From UBA4055 sp964648295 (lineage in GTDB: Bacteria; UBA4055), in contig CAZYNH010000004.1 in assembly GCA_964648295.1 (NCBI GenBank), positions 1 through 64,000 on the forward strand: a stretch of DNA of 64,000 nt, given 5' to 3'. The notes under the pieces are model-generated. The model was not told the DNA's origin. It saw only the letters and a program-made list of their open reading frames with translations, and made no database searches. Positions within the stretch are counted from its first letter, which is position 1. Each line of letters starts with the position of its first letter. A program made the translations under genes and the position numbers. Positions 52,701 to 59,598 of this stretch are shown piece by piece.

Positions 52701-53057
52701 TATGCCGAATTTCCCGCTGAGCACTTTTTCCAGAGTGACGAGTCTTGAGCCTTTCCTTTCGTCGTCGATGTCGCCTGAACAGTATGGGTAATTCTCGCCG
52801 GGAAGAAGCAGGTCGCAGGCATCGTCCTTTCCCGCGATCAGGTTAATATCATCCCTGAATTTTTCCGCGTTCTCGACTGAATCCGCAAAAAATACGACCT
52901 TCATTTTGTTCTTTTCGTGCAGGTATGACAATAAAAATGCCCTGAATGAGTAAGTGATGCCTTTAGAGCGGACGATCTTCTGCCTGCCTATTATCTCTGC
53001 CGATCTTTCAAGGTCCGGTGACGCAAATATTGCTTTTTTTAATTTCTGAACTGACAT
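49725..53057 (-). CDS. mfd: Transcription-repair coupling factor
   Basis: Mfd removes stalled RNA polymerase at lesions and recruits UvrA. The 1110-residue protein has the UvrB-like N-terminal region, including GNIIDIYPYASEYPLRIEFFGDEIES (about 190-215), and the RNA polymerase-interacting CarD-like domain (KYGDYVVHQDHGIGQF). The translocase motor follows with Walker A GDVGYGKTE, DEEQRFGV as motif II, TLTATPIPRTL as motif III and QLRGRIGRSSRQAYAYL as motif VI, and then the C-terminal TRCF domain (ERVEIYRRM). The length is slightly below the usual 1150. It starts 17 bases after a small membrane protein gene. Confidence 0.97.
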   Translation of the reverse strand: MSVQKLKKAIFASPDLERSAEIIGRQKIVRSKGITYSFRAFLLSYLHEKNKMKVVFFADSVENAEKFRDDINLIAGKDDACDLLLPGENYPYCSGDIDDERKGSRLVTLEKVLSGKFGIISTTYRNLFEKIPDREGIKDIKLKVKAGSSVKPEKLVGQFVEKSFEKVSSVENIGEFARKGNIIDIYPYASEYPLRIEFFGDEIESLRYFDPASQKKIEAVKSAEIYLSDMKSDEGEGINLIDLTDSGTTVFFVEECEDLKTKLDAYYNDQILAGWERISEKGTHPEKKYFPVQFVEQRLMKGRGYFNGFTDDAKDIKINIREQISFRYDFKPFLNTLLNNDNAEVHSYILCDNPGQTERFSDIISEEIPQLKRYTISDGGLHEGFFLPGSQISVYTDHQIFGRVRRPKLTRRFKKVIPFKDLQRLKYGDYVVHQDHGIGQFLCLEKITVAGSVRDVVKLLYKGGDILFLKLDHIHLIQKYKAGDGANPALSKLGGQQFRKLVEKTKESVKTAARELIKLYAMRKTAKGFAYPADTVWQTELEASFEYEDTPDQLKSTEDFKRDMEASMPMDRLICGDVGYGKTEIAIRAAFKAAVSGKQVAVLAPTTILVDQHYENFKSRLEKYPVRIEYLSRFKSTSDQNKTLVDIKEGKIDIVIGTHRLLSKDVIFKDLGLLIVDEEQRFGVTHKERIKELRINVDVMTLTATPIPRTLHMSLIGVRDLSLINTPPVNRLPIKTEIHPFRNDVIYEAIMKEIDRGGQVFFIHNRVETIYSVRAMLEKIVPKVSMVAAHGQMKPSELEKVMHEFMYKKYSVLIATTIIENGVDIPNVNTMIVNNADNFGLSQLYQLRGRIGRSSRQAYAYLLTGDPHSLTPTAKKRLETISEFTDLGSGFQIAMKDLEIRGAGNLLGSEQSGFIENVGFDMYSKILEEAVAELKEQEFKEVLRHVKVPSKYSKAAVNLKSQMFLPEHYIEEDSERVEIYRRMMNFTETDEIEVLRAEIKDRFGVLPPEVVNLLNNLYLSIIAGRIFIKNIALAERGTKEDIKFTFDIEKLEEIENTETAIKVQENLTREITEMNYDIKLENGGEKVTVEIPYGENRFEFTEKFIKTLSK

Positions 53058-53074
53058 TTAAGACTTTGCGGCAT

Positions 53075-53404
53075 TTAGGATTTTTTAACTTTACCGCTGT
53101 CTTTGATAAAATAAACTACGGCGTCAGAGATGAGAATATAAACAAGAAGGCTTAAAGCTGTGCGGGTCATGTATTTGACCAGAATTGCCCTGTTAATGAA
53201 GAACGAATCGAAGCATGCTACAACTATCATTACGAAAAAGAAGAAATATATTATGGCCCAGAAGATGTTGTTGAGCTTCATGTTTTTATATTTCAGCGAT
53301 CCTTCTTCAAAATCCTGTTCTTTCTTTAAAATGTCCGGCACGAAAAGGCCGAATGCGGCTATCATCAGCGTCCATGCGAGGAATTTGTTCTTAGTTTCTT
53401 TCAA
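53075..53404 (-). CDS. Small membrane protein, unknown
   Basis: The protein has 109 residues with about three hydrophobic helices (about 8-24, 47-70 and 82-101) and a charged loop between the first two. I do not recognise a family. It probably shares a transcript with mfd, 17 bases downstream. Confidence 0.55.
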   Translation of the reverse strand: MKETKNKFLAWTLMIAAFGLFVPDILKKEQDFEEGSLKYKNMKLNNIFWAIIYFFFFVMIVVACFDSFFINRAILVKYMTRTALSLLVYILISDAVVYFIKDSGKVKKS

Positions 53405-53428
53405 TTTTTTACGCTCCGTCAGTTGTGA

Positions 53429-53596
53429 TTATTTGATCTCCAGTTGATCAGGATCCTGCCTGCAATCCCAAATCGTATGGATTATTATTTCATCTGCGCT
53501 ATGTTCATAAAATATAATCAGGTTTTCCACGATCAGCCCCCTTACAGGATCCAAATCGGTTTTCATACAGCTTCGATCTGGCTTTATTGGACCAGA
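53429..53596 (-). pseudogene. Remnant of a RelE/ParE-type toxin (C-terminal half)
   Basis: Directly after the stop codon of the antitoxin-like gene, in the same frame, the sequence reads as the C-terminal half of a RelE/ParE toxin: SGPIKPDRSC, then LIVENLIIFYEH, then IIIHTIWDCRQDP before TAA at 53429. Only about 55 residues remain, where the family has about 90-100, and the N-terminal helices are absent. The first ATG in it is at 53566. It looks like the product of a deletion that joined the antitoxin end to the toxin middle. Confidence 0.6.
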
Positions 53597-53833
53597 TTAT
53601 CTTCCTTTGAGCCATCCGGCGACTTCCTTTTCAAATATCTTGTGCTCGGTAAATAACCCTTTTTCAATATCCTTCTTTGACTCTATGATCTCATTTCTCT
53701 GCTTTTTTGTCAATGTCAAAACTTCAGAATCAGTCTTAGAATCCAGAATGGTTTTTATGGCTTTAAGAAAAGAAAGATCGTCAATCTCAGCTATTCTGTG
53801 TATCAATATTTTTTTTAATTCAAGAGTCGTCAT
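53597..53833 (-). CDS. Antitoxin-like small protein (addiction module)
   Basis: The protein has 78 residues with GGAG nine bases before the ATG. It is mostly helical and charged, with LSFLKAIKTILDSK, LTKKQRNEIIESKKDIEKG and a final VAGWLKGR. This matches the short antitoxins found ahead of ParE/RelE toxins in FCB bacteria. Its partner toxin appears truncated, so it may now be an orphan antitoxin. Confidence 0.65.
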   Translation of the reverse strand: MTTLELKKILIHRIAEIDDLSFLKAIKTILDSKTDSEVLTLTKKQRNEIIESKKDIEKGLFTEHKIFEKEVAGWLKGR

Positions 53834-53914
53834 ACCTTAATTCTCCATCTTTCACTCTATATGTAAAGATACGCAATCGGCGCATGCATATCAATCCTTT
53901 TTTACAAATCTTTT

Positions 53915-54226
53915 TTATCTGGCGGTTTTTAGATCAATTACATTTGACGGGTTACTGCTTTTAAAATCTTCAACTTCTTTTCTTAAATCACTTGTTTCTA
54001 TTGTAGACCAACCATTCTTATATTTTGCTTCTTCTACATCATATACATATTGAATAGATAACGGATCGTTGTTAGTCCACATATTCGCTGTTGAATTAGC
54101 TGGACTTGAATCCATTTCAAAAGGAATCGGTGAAAGATAATCGTAATTTAATTGTTCATGATATGTACTAAGTTCATCAAGAGAATTAGTAATTCCACCC
54201 ATAACCATGTGTGAAAACAAACGCTT
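53915..54226 (-). pseudogene. 3' fragment of the gene interrupted by the IS element
   Basis: The frame is open from the IS edge (54226) to the stop at 53915, 103 codons. It contains LDELSTYHEQLNYDYLSPIPF and ends SNVIDLKTAR. The longer open frame reaching 54334 runs backwards into the IS end and transposase and has no start support. I recognise no family. It is probably the end of the gene whose beginning lies on the other side of the IS, but the two parts are not in frame if simply joined, so some bases have been lost or gained. Confidence 0.45.
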
Positions 54227-54249
54227 TGTGTCAACAAAGATGTCGCCTC
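54227..54249 (+). repeat. IS left terminal inverted repeat
   Basis: It begins TGTGTCAAC and continues AAAGATGTCGCCTC. It matches the reverse complement of 55767-55789 at 21 of 23 positions. Confidence 0.88.
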
Positions 54250-54261
54250 TGTTAATTGATT

Positions 54262-55182
54262 TCACTGTTTGATCTCCGGATTCAAAACCACTTTTTCCGG
54301 CGCACCCCAGATTTTCATATTTCTCTTTCCCCATCTTTCGGGATATAGTTTCTTGGCTTCATCCATAACGGCGTTACGCTTTGTAAAAATCATTTTTGCT
54401 TCACCGCTTCTCATCTGTGCCGGAGTAACATAATCCACAGACGAATGAAGGTGATCATTGTTATACCAGTTTACGAAGTCAGCCATCCATTCTCTCGCAT
54501 GATTTATGTCTTTGAAGCGTAGCGGATACTTCGGATCGTACTTTAAAGTTTTGAAGAACGATTCGATGTAGGGATTATCATTGCTGGTTCTCGGACGGCT
54601 GAACGACACATTGACTTTAAGCTCGCTTAAAAGAGCCATCAGGGTTACGCCTTTCATTATCGAACCGTTATCGGAATGTAGATAGCTGAACTTGATATTT
54701 CTTCCGCATAAAATACTTTTGAAAAGCTCTTCGCTGTGCTCATCTTTTTCTTCTTCGTAAACTGCCCAGCCGACGATGCATTTATCGAAAATATCTATTA
54801 TCATATAGGCATAAAAGAAAAGGCCTTTTATAAGCGCGGGAAGCCATGTTACATCCCAGCACCATACCTGATCGGATCTTGTGGCTGTACGCTCGGGCGG
54901 TCTGGACTGCTTTCTACGCTTTGCAGGACGAACCAGACTGGCTGTTTTCAAGATTCTGTAAAATGTTCTGACCGAACCATAATATATAGTGTTGTCAAGA
55001 AGCATAGGCACAACTTTATGCGGGCTGAGATCACGGTACTCAGGCTCGTTGCATACATTTATTATTTCCTGACGCTCATCCGGTTCAAGCTTTCTTATTA
55101 CTTTTGTATGCGATCCTTTTCTCCTGTCTATCAAGCCTATCTTTCTCCACCTTTGTAAGGTTCTTTTATCAATGCCTACCAC
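54262..55182 (-). CDS. IS3-family transposase OrfB (DDE integrase)
   Basis: From GTG 55182 the frame encodes 306 residues, but it is open upstream to the A10 slip site at 55302-55311, so the usual product is an OrfAB fusion. An HTH_21-like region precedes the rve catalytic core with the acidic triad in CWDVTWLPA, LHSDNGS and NPYIESFFKTLK. WYNNDHLHSSVDYVTPAQ is the usual IS3 end block. The upstream extension in this frame (ending GARQFKACEVVGIDKRTLQRW) forms a second helix-turn-helix, which supports translation by frameshift. Confidence 0.92.
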   Translation of the reverse strand: MVGIDKRTLQRWRKIGLIDRRKGSHTKVIRKLEPDERQEIINVCNEPEYRDLSPHKVVPMLLDNTIYYGSVRTFYRILKTASLVRPAKRRKQSRPPERTATRSDQVWCWDVTWLPALIKGLFFYAYMIIDIFDKCIVGWAVYEEEKDEHSEELFKSILCGRNIKFSYLHSDNGSIMKGVTLMALLSELKVNVSFSRPRTSNDNPYIESFFKTLKYDPKYPLRFKDINHAREWMADFVNWYNNDHLHSSVDYVTPAQMRSGEAKMIFTKRNAVMDEAKKLYPERWGKRNMKIWGAPEKVVLNPEIKQ

Positions 55183-55265
55183 TTCACAAGCCTTGAATTG
55201 TCTGGCACCGTTTGCACGAGCTTCATCTATCAGGACGACTATCTCTGATTTTACTACCTCAGGGA

Positions 55266-55751
55266 TCAGTCGTCCCCGTCTTCCCCCAAAAGAGTCTCTA
55301 ATTTTTTTTTTAGCACAAGCAAAGCTGCTGTTTCTGCGAGTGCTTTTTCTTTCCTTGCAAGTTCCTTCTCAAGCTCTTTATTCCGCTTCATAAGCTCGCG
55401 GAGTTTCTTATCTTTTTTGTCTTCCTTTTTCGTTACCATTTCTCTAAGCTCCTGATCCCATAATTTTAAATGTTCCGAGTGAAGTCCCCGTTCACGCAGA
55501 AATTCTCCCAGTTTCTCTTCAGGTAGCCTGGCTGATTCCATCAGAAGCTGGTATTTTTCCTTACTGCTCAGGTGACGAAGACTCTTGTTAACTTGTACAG
55601 TATCAAATATACCATCTTTTTTCTGTTTTATCCAATTACGAATTGTCTGTTCGCTGAACCCAAACTGCCGACTTGTGCCTCTAATACTCTTGCTTTCAGG
55701 CGGTAACACTTTCTTTAAAACTCCGATCTTTATTGATCGTGAATACTCCAT
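55266..55751 (-). CDS. IS3-family transposase OrfA
   Basis: ATG 55751 with GGAGG five bases upstream gives 161 residues; the open frame extends four codons into the terminal repeat. An N-terminal helix-turn-helix (RGTSRQFGFSEQTIRNWI) precedes a long charged coiled coil (KKEDKKDKKLRELMKRNKELEKEL and following), the leucine-zipper part of IS3 OrfA. It ends LLGEDGDD just after the slip site. Confidence 0.9.
   Translation of the reverse strand: MEYSRSIKIGVLKKVLPPESKSIRGTSRQFGFSEQTIRNWIKQKKDGIFDTVQVNKSLRHLSSKEKYQLLMESARLPEEKLGEFLRERGLHSEHLKLWDQELREMVTKKEDKKDKKLRELMKRNKELEKELARKEKALAETAALLVLKKKLETLLGEDGDD
55302..55311 (-). other. Programmed -1 frameshift site of the IS
   Basis: Ten consecutive A residues on the minus strand (CTA AAA AAA AAA T in the orfA frame) allow slippage by -1 into the orfB frame, which is open from here to the orfB stop. 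This is the standard IS3 mechanism for making the OrfAB transposase. Confidence 0.8.
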
Positions 55752-55766
55752 TTGTTCCTCCAACTT

Positions 55767-55789
55767 GAGGCGACATCTTTATTGGCACA
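55767..55789 (-). repeat. IS right terminal inverted repeat
   Basis: On the minus strand it begins TGTGCCAAT and continues AAAGATGTCGCCTC. It pairs with 54227-54249 with two mismatches. Confidence 0.88.
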
Positions 55790-55980
55790 TAGTGATTAGC
55801 AACACTGCTGCTCGTATTAAAACACGGGAAAAGCAGCATGAAAACAAAGAAAAATAGTAAAAACAGCCTTCTTTTTTGGCAATCGCTCAAAAATGGCAGT
55901 TTTCCGGCACTGTTCATGTCTAGAGACAAAAATTCTTTTAAAGCGGGATTTTCAGCTTTTGCTGAATATGGCGTGTTCAT
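55790..55980 (-). pseudogene. 5' fragment of the gene interrupted by the IS element
   Basis: A strong SD (GGAGG, five bases before the ATG at 55980) shows a real start. The 63 codons before the IS edge encode a charged N-terminus and then a hydrophobic stretch, RRLFLLFFFVFMLLFPC, that could be a membrane anchor or late signal sequence, ending SSVANH at the IS. The original product is unknown. It lies 40 bases after the RelE-type toxin stop. Confidence 0.55.
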
Positions 55981-56020
55981 AAGTTCCTCCGGTGAGGGTT
56001 TGATAAGGTTTTGCTTGCTT

Positions 56021-56272
56021 CTATTCGTAAGCTTCTTTCCTGTGCTTGATCCTCAATACAAGTACTGTGCTATCAGAAGTTATTGAGTAAATTATTCTGT
56101 AATCGCCAACTCTGAACTTTCGGAGGCCGGCAAATTTTCCTTTCAGCTCAGGATACTGGTCCGGTTTTTCTGCAAGATCTTTTTCAATTTTATCGAATAT
56201 CCGTTTGATCTGCTTTTTATCAATGCCTTTCAGATCCTGAGTAACAGAATTTTTGAAAGATATGTTATACAT
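56021..56272 (-). CDS. RelE/ParE-family toxin
   Basis: The protein has 83 residues. The RelE fold is recognisable: YNISFKNSVTQDLKGIDKK, ELKGKFAGLRKFRVGDYRIIYSI and VLVLRIKHRKEAYE with the late His/Arg pair. RelE members cleave mRNA on the ribosome; ParE members poison gyrase, and the IKHRK...Y ending favours RelE. It overlaps the RHH antitoxin gene by eight bases. Confidence 0.9.
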   Translation of the reverse strand: MYNISFKNSVTQDLKGIDKKQIKRIFDKIEKDLAEKPDQYPELKGKFAGLRKFRVGDYRIIYSITSDSTVLVLRIKHRKEAYE

Positions 56273-56483
56273 TCAGTTTTTTCCTAAGATCAGTAATGGA
56301 TATTTCTGTATCTGAAGTATCGCGCATCCTGTCGAGCGCTATCTGAAGATCAGCCTGCTCCTCAATATATGATTCTATAGCTTTTTTGATAAGGAAAGAC
56401 CTAGATCTTTCTGTGATCTTTGCGATCTCGTCAAGCGAGGAGGCTAGTTTATCCGGCAGTCTTACAGTAACAGTGGTATTCAT
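56265..56483 (-). CDS. RHH (CopG-type) antitoxin
   Basis: The protein has 72 residues with AGGAG ahead of the ATG. TTVTVRLPDKLASSLDEIAKITERSRSFLIKKAIESYI is a ribbon-helix-helix DNA-binding domain, followed by a short tail that would bind the RelE-like toxin. It should repress its own promoter, where a palindrome is found at 56503-56535. Confidence 0.9.
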   Translation of the reverse strand: MNTTVTVRLPDKLASSLDEIAKITERSRSFLIKKAIESYIEEQADLQIALDRMRDTSDTEISITDLRKKLNV

Positions 56484-56502
56484 AAAAACTCCTTTGTCAT
56501 CA

Positions 56503-56541
56503 TTTGTAATACAATATAATCACTTTAATTACAAAAGTCAA
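56503..56541 (-). promoter_or_regulatory. Promoter and operator of the RHH/RelE pair
   Basis: On the minus strand TTGACT (56536-56541), a 17-base spacer and TATATT (56513-56518) make a near-consensus promoter. TTTGTAAT (56503-56510) and ATTACAAA (56528-56535) are perfect inverted half-sites flanking the -10, well placed for an RHH repressor. Confidence 0.7.
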
Positions 56542-56542
56542 A

Positions 56543-57031
56543 TTAATCTTTTTTTGCTTTGTTCTTTTTATCTCTCTCCCTCAGCTCGCGGAAAAAATTC
56601 TGCATGAGTTCCTGAATTTCATTGCGCATCAGGCCGCTTTCGACTGTCACGGTCTTGTTGATGTTTAGTTCTTTAAGGCCGTCGAATTTTGACGAAATAA
56701 AGCCCATTCTGGGGTCTTCAGCGCCAAAGACGATTCGACCTATTCTGGAAAGAGAGATCGCTCCGGTGCACATCATACAGGGTTCCACAGTGACATAGAG
56801 CGTGCAGTCGTTGAGTCGCCAGTTGTCTTTACTGTTCTCGGCTGAAGTAATGGCGATCATTTCGGCATGAGCTGTCGCGTCGCGTAAAAGTTCGGTCTGA
56901 TTGTAGCCCTCACCGATTATGATGCCGTCACGCACTATCACCGCTCCGACCGGCACTTCTCCCTCTTCGTAAGCCCTCATCGCGAGTAGGTATGCTTTTT
57001 TCATGAATTTTATGTCATTTTCGTCGAACAA
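56543..57031 (-). CDS. tadA: tRNA-specific adenosine deaminase
   Basis: TadA converts A34 to inosine in the tRNA-Arg(ACG) anticodon. The 162-residue protein has the zinc deaminase motifs: His55-Ala-Glu57 (ATAHAEM) and PCMMC with Cys85 and Cys88, plus VPVGAVIVRDG and the RIVFGAEDPRMGF segment that shapes the tRNA-binding site. The C-terminus is lysine-rich. It is 11 bases after the glycosidase gene and probably co-transcribed with it. Confidence 0.95.
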   Translation of the reverse strand: MFDENDIKFMKKAYLLAMRAYEEGEVPVGAVIVRDGIIIGEGYNQTELLRDATAHAEMIAITSAENSKDNWRLNDCTLYVTVEPCMMCTGAISLSRIGRIVFGAEDPRMGFISSKFDGLKELNINKTVTVESGLMRNEIQELMQNFFRELRERDKKNKAKKD

Positions 57032-57042
57032 TTTATTCTCCT

Positions 57043-58566
57043 TTAAAGCAGAGCTTTTTCCCAGAGCGTTTTAAGCGCATCCGGATTTCCCACGCTGAAC
57101 AGGTTCAGATATTCGGGATCATCGTACAGGTTCGATTTCTCTATATCCTCATATCTCCTGCCTTCGTAACGCTCAAGTCCTCTCAGAAGCTCGGTCTCCA
57201 TCTTCTTTTCAAAGTGAATGTGAAAATAAAGCCCCATCGGCTGACTGTACTTAAGCCAGTTCGCCATAAAGTCCGCAAACCACCTTCTCAGTTCCACAAT
57301 ATATTCCTCTATCAGTCTGCTGACAGTTACCGCCGGAGAATTTTTCCTTATCGCCAGATGGAGTTCGATCTTCTTTTTGAACAGAACAGTCTGATCCGCA
57401 AAAAGTTTTATGTCTTTTTCAAATTCTGTTTCGAATTTTACATCTTTTACAGATGCTTCTACTTGTAAAATTCTTGTTAACAATTCAGACAGCTGACCGT
57501 CATTCTGATCGGCAAAACTTTTGCCGGAAAAAGGGTTGTCATGAAACATAAGTTTGGTGATATATTCCGGTTTGTTTCTGACACATTCCGAGTTAAGATA
57601 ATCACCGTAATGTACTTTATCTAAAAGTTTTATTATTTTATCTATTTCGTCTTTTGCATTATATTTTTCAACCATCTGACCATTAAAAACTTTAACTGCC
57701 ATATTAAATAGATTTTCTGTGAATGAAAATGGATGAACATGACCTGCATCTCCCCAGTCGGTTATCATGTAGCCGAAAGCATCAAGTTCGTCGGCTCTTT
57801 CCTTCATCAAACGGAAATTTTTAAGAGCGTAATCATACCGCGGAAAGAAACTTTTCCATGTGTTCGTTCCCGGACAGACAAGTATTTTCGCGTCGATATT
57901 CTTGTAGCTTTCAGGCATGTCTTTAAAGTCGTAATTCCAGTAGCAGACCACAGTATCGGGACCCAGCTTCTTCATAACTTCTGGATTTTTATCTATCATA
58001 TCGCCCCAGAGAACGATCTTTCTGTCATGCCTTGCCGCTATCTCTTTCAGCTTCAGAATATGGTTAAGAAAAAGCTCATCCTTCGATATATGCTGAAGTA
58101 AATGCGCGCTTTTGCCCGTAGCCATGTCATAAACTTCGTCACCGCCGATGTGGATGTATTCAGAGTTGAACACCTGCGAAGCTCTCATATAAAGGTCGTC
58201 TATAAGCTCATAGGTCTGATCCGAAACAGAGACCGACCATTTTTTCTCCGATTCGGCAAGATTTTCATATTCCTTCCATTTAAGAATGTGGAACATGTGA
58301 CCGAAAGACTGAATAAGAGGAACCAGAGAGAGTTTCAAACCTTCCGCGTAATCAGAAAGCTCTTTAAACTCCATAATTTCGTACCCGTCAGATTCAAAGC
58401 CTATCATCTGATGTTCAGGTATCTTAAAAGTGTGTTCGATATTGAAAAAGACGGTATTGTAGCCGTATCCCGCAATATTTTTCAGCATCAGTTTCAGCCT
58501 CTCAAGCTTCGGGACACGGAACCTCGAAATATCTATCATGCAGGCTTTCATTTTATATCCGGTCAT
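57043..58566 (-). CDS. GH20-like beta-N-acetylhexosaminidase
   Basis: ATG 58566 directly behind GGAGGAAGG gives 507 residues. The protein has a GH20-type TIM barrel: the catalytic pair Asp143-Glu144 in HIGGDEVYD, with VPLIQSFGHM before it and VLWGDMID, DAKILVCPGTNTW and GYMITDWGDAGH after it. GH20 enzymes remove terminal N-acetylhexosamine through substrate-assisted catalysis, with Asp-Glu as the signature. It has no signal peptide, so it should act in the cytoplasm, perhaps in recycling of amino sugars; the usual N-terminal GH20b domain is absent. Confidence 0.82.
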   Translation of the reverse strand: MTGYKMKACMIDISRFRVPKLERLKLMLKNIAGYGYNTVFFNIEHTFKIPEHQMIGFESDGYEIMEFKELSDYAEGLKLSLVPLIQSFGHMFHILKWKEYENLAESEKKWSVSVSDQTYELIDDLYMRASQVFNSEYIHIGGDEVYDMATGKSAHLLQHISKDELFLNHILKLKEIAARHDRKIVLWGDMIDKNPEVMKKLGPDTVVCYWNYDFKDMPESYKNIDAKILVCPGTNTWKSFFPRYDYALKNFRLMKERADELDAFGYMITDWGDAGHVHPFSFTENLFNMAVKVFNGQMVEKYNAKDEIDKIIKLLDKVHYGDYLNSECVRNKPEYITKLMFHDNPFSGKSFADQNDGQLSELLTRILQVEASVKDVKFETEFEKDIKLFADQTVLFKKKIELHLAIRKNSPAVTVSRLIEEYIVELRRWFADFMANWLKYSQPMGLYFHIHFEKKMETELLRGLERYEGRRYEDIEKSNLYDDPEYLNLFSVGNPDALKTLWEKALL

Positions 58567-58592
58567 CCTTCCTCCACAAAATACGGTTTTCA

Positions 58593-58620
58593 AATTTAAC
58601 TGATAAAACTCTGTTTTCAA
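58593..58620 (-). promoter_or_regulatory. candidate promoter of the GH20-tadA pair
   Basis: On the minus strand TTGAAA (58615-58620) and TAAATT (58593-58598) have a 16-base spacer; the start would be about 20 bases ahead of the gene. It is a pattern match only. Confidence 0.35.
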
Positions 58621-58644
58621 AGTAAAATTTGATCATTTTTCATT

Positions 58645-58672
58645 TTGATTTAGGCAGTTCGGTTATTATATT
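58645..58672 (+). promoter_or_regulatory. candidate promoter of purC
   Basis: TTGATT (58645-58650) and TATATT (58667-58672) have a 16-base spacer, with the predicted start about 22 bases before the ATG and GGAG in between. No purine riboswitch or PurR-like palindrome fits in the short leader. Confidence 0.45.
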
Positions 58673-58701
58673 TACTGTCCTAAAACAAACCGGAGAATAA
58701 A

Positions 58702-59598
58702 ATGGCGAACGCTCTGATCAGCTCAAATATAACTGACCTCAAACTGTTCAATAAAGGCAAGGTAAGGGAGATCTACGAATTTCAGTCAGACAAACTGCTG
58801 ATAGTAACCTCCGACAGGATAAGCGCTTTCGATGTGATCATGGACCAGCCCGTCCCCGAAAAAGGCAAGATACTTTCCACAATCTCAAATTTCTGGTTCA
58901 AAAAATTCGAGAATATTGTGAAAAATCACCTTATATCTACCGAGCCTGAAAAAGATTATCCCGAACTTACAAAATGGAAAGATCAGCTTGAAGGAAGATC
59001 GGTCGTCGTCAGCAAATGCAGGCCGCTGCCGATCGAGGCTATCGTGAGAGGTTATCTTGCGGGATCGGGGTTAAAAGAGTACAAAAAGTCAGGCACAGTC
59101 TGCGGAATTAAACTCGAAGCCGGTCTCACGAATTCATCCAAGCTTGAAGAACCCATATTCACTCCGTCCACAAAGGCTGAAATAGGGGAACATGACGAGA
59201 ACATCTCATTCGAGGGAATGAAAAAGCTGATCGACCCTGCTCTGGCTGAGAAAGTCAAGTCCGTAAGCCTTGAACTTTATAAGACCGGCAGAGATTACGC
59301 GGCAACGAGAGGCATAATAATCGCCGATACCAAGTTCGAATTCGGACTTCTTGATGACGAACTCGTTCTCATCGACGAAGTCCTCACGCCCGACTCATCG
59401 AGGTTCTGGCCGGCGGATCAGTACAAAGAAGGCGAAAATCAGAAAAGCTTTGACAAGCAATACCTGAGAGACTACCTTGAGACGCTTGTAGAAGGGGGCA
59501 AATGGGACAAAAATCCGCCGCCGCCGGTACTCCCGGATGAAGTTCTGCTGACTACAGCCGAAAAATATAGAGAAGCGATGAAAAGGCTGGCGGAATAG
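58702..59598 (+). CDS. purC: Phosphoribosylaminoimidazole-succinocarboxamide synthase
   Basis: PurC joins aspartate to CAIR with ATP in purine synthesis. The 298-residue protein has the family blocks NKGKVREIYEF, IVTSDRISAFDVIM, PIEAIVRGYLAGSG, IADTKFEFG, LIDEVLTPDSSRFWPADQY and SFDKQYLRDYL. The length and motifs match the longer (eukaryote/Bacteroidota-like) SAICAR synthase form. GGAG lies seven bases before the ATG. No other purine gene is nearby. Confidence 0.97.
   Translation: MANALISSNITDLKLFNKGKVREIYEFQSDKLLIVTSDRISAFDVIMDQPVPEKGKILSTISNFWFKKFENIVKNHLISTEPEKDYPELTKWKDQLEGRSVVVSKCRPLPIEAIVRGYLAGSGLKEYKKSGTVCGIKLEAGLTNSSKLEEPIFTPSTKAEIGEHDENISFEGMKKLIDPALAEKVKSVSLELYKTGRDYAATRGIIIADTKFEFGLLDDELVLIDEVLTPDSSRFWPADQYKEGENQKSFDKQYLRDYLETLVEGGKWDKNPPPPVLPDEVLLTTAEKYREAMKRLAE

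Larger units (their letters stand above)
54227..55789 (-). mobile_element. IS3-family insertion sequence, complete, 1563 bp
   Basis: The element is bounded by 23-base terminal inverted repeats with two mismatches, which begin TGTG and end CACA as expected for IS3 family ends. Inside are orfA (HTH and coiled coil) and orfB (DDE integrase) in overlapping -1 frames with an A10 slip site. No 3-5 base target duplication is visible: CTT precedes the left end and TAG follows the right end. This suggests a later deletion or recombination at one edge. Both ORFs look intact. Confidence 0.85.

Noticed and set aside
53444..53656. Plus-strand 70-codon frame over the toxin remnant
   Set aside because: The minus-strand reading shows RelE/ParE motifs, while the plus frame shows none.
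55838..56086. Plus-strand 82-codon frame overlapping the IS-split gene
   Set aside because: The minus strand has a strong SD and start at 55980; the plus frame has no convincing SD and runs into the RelE-like gene.
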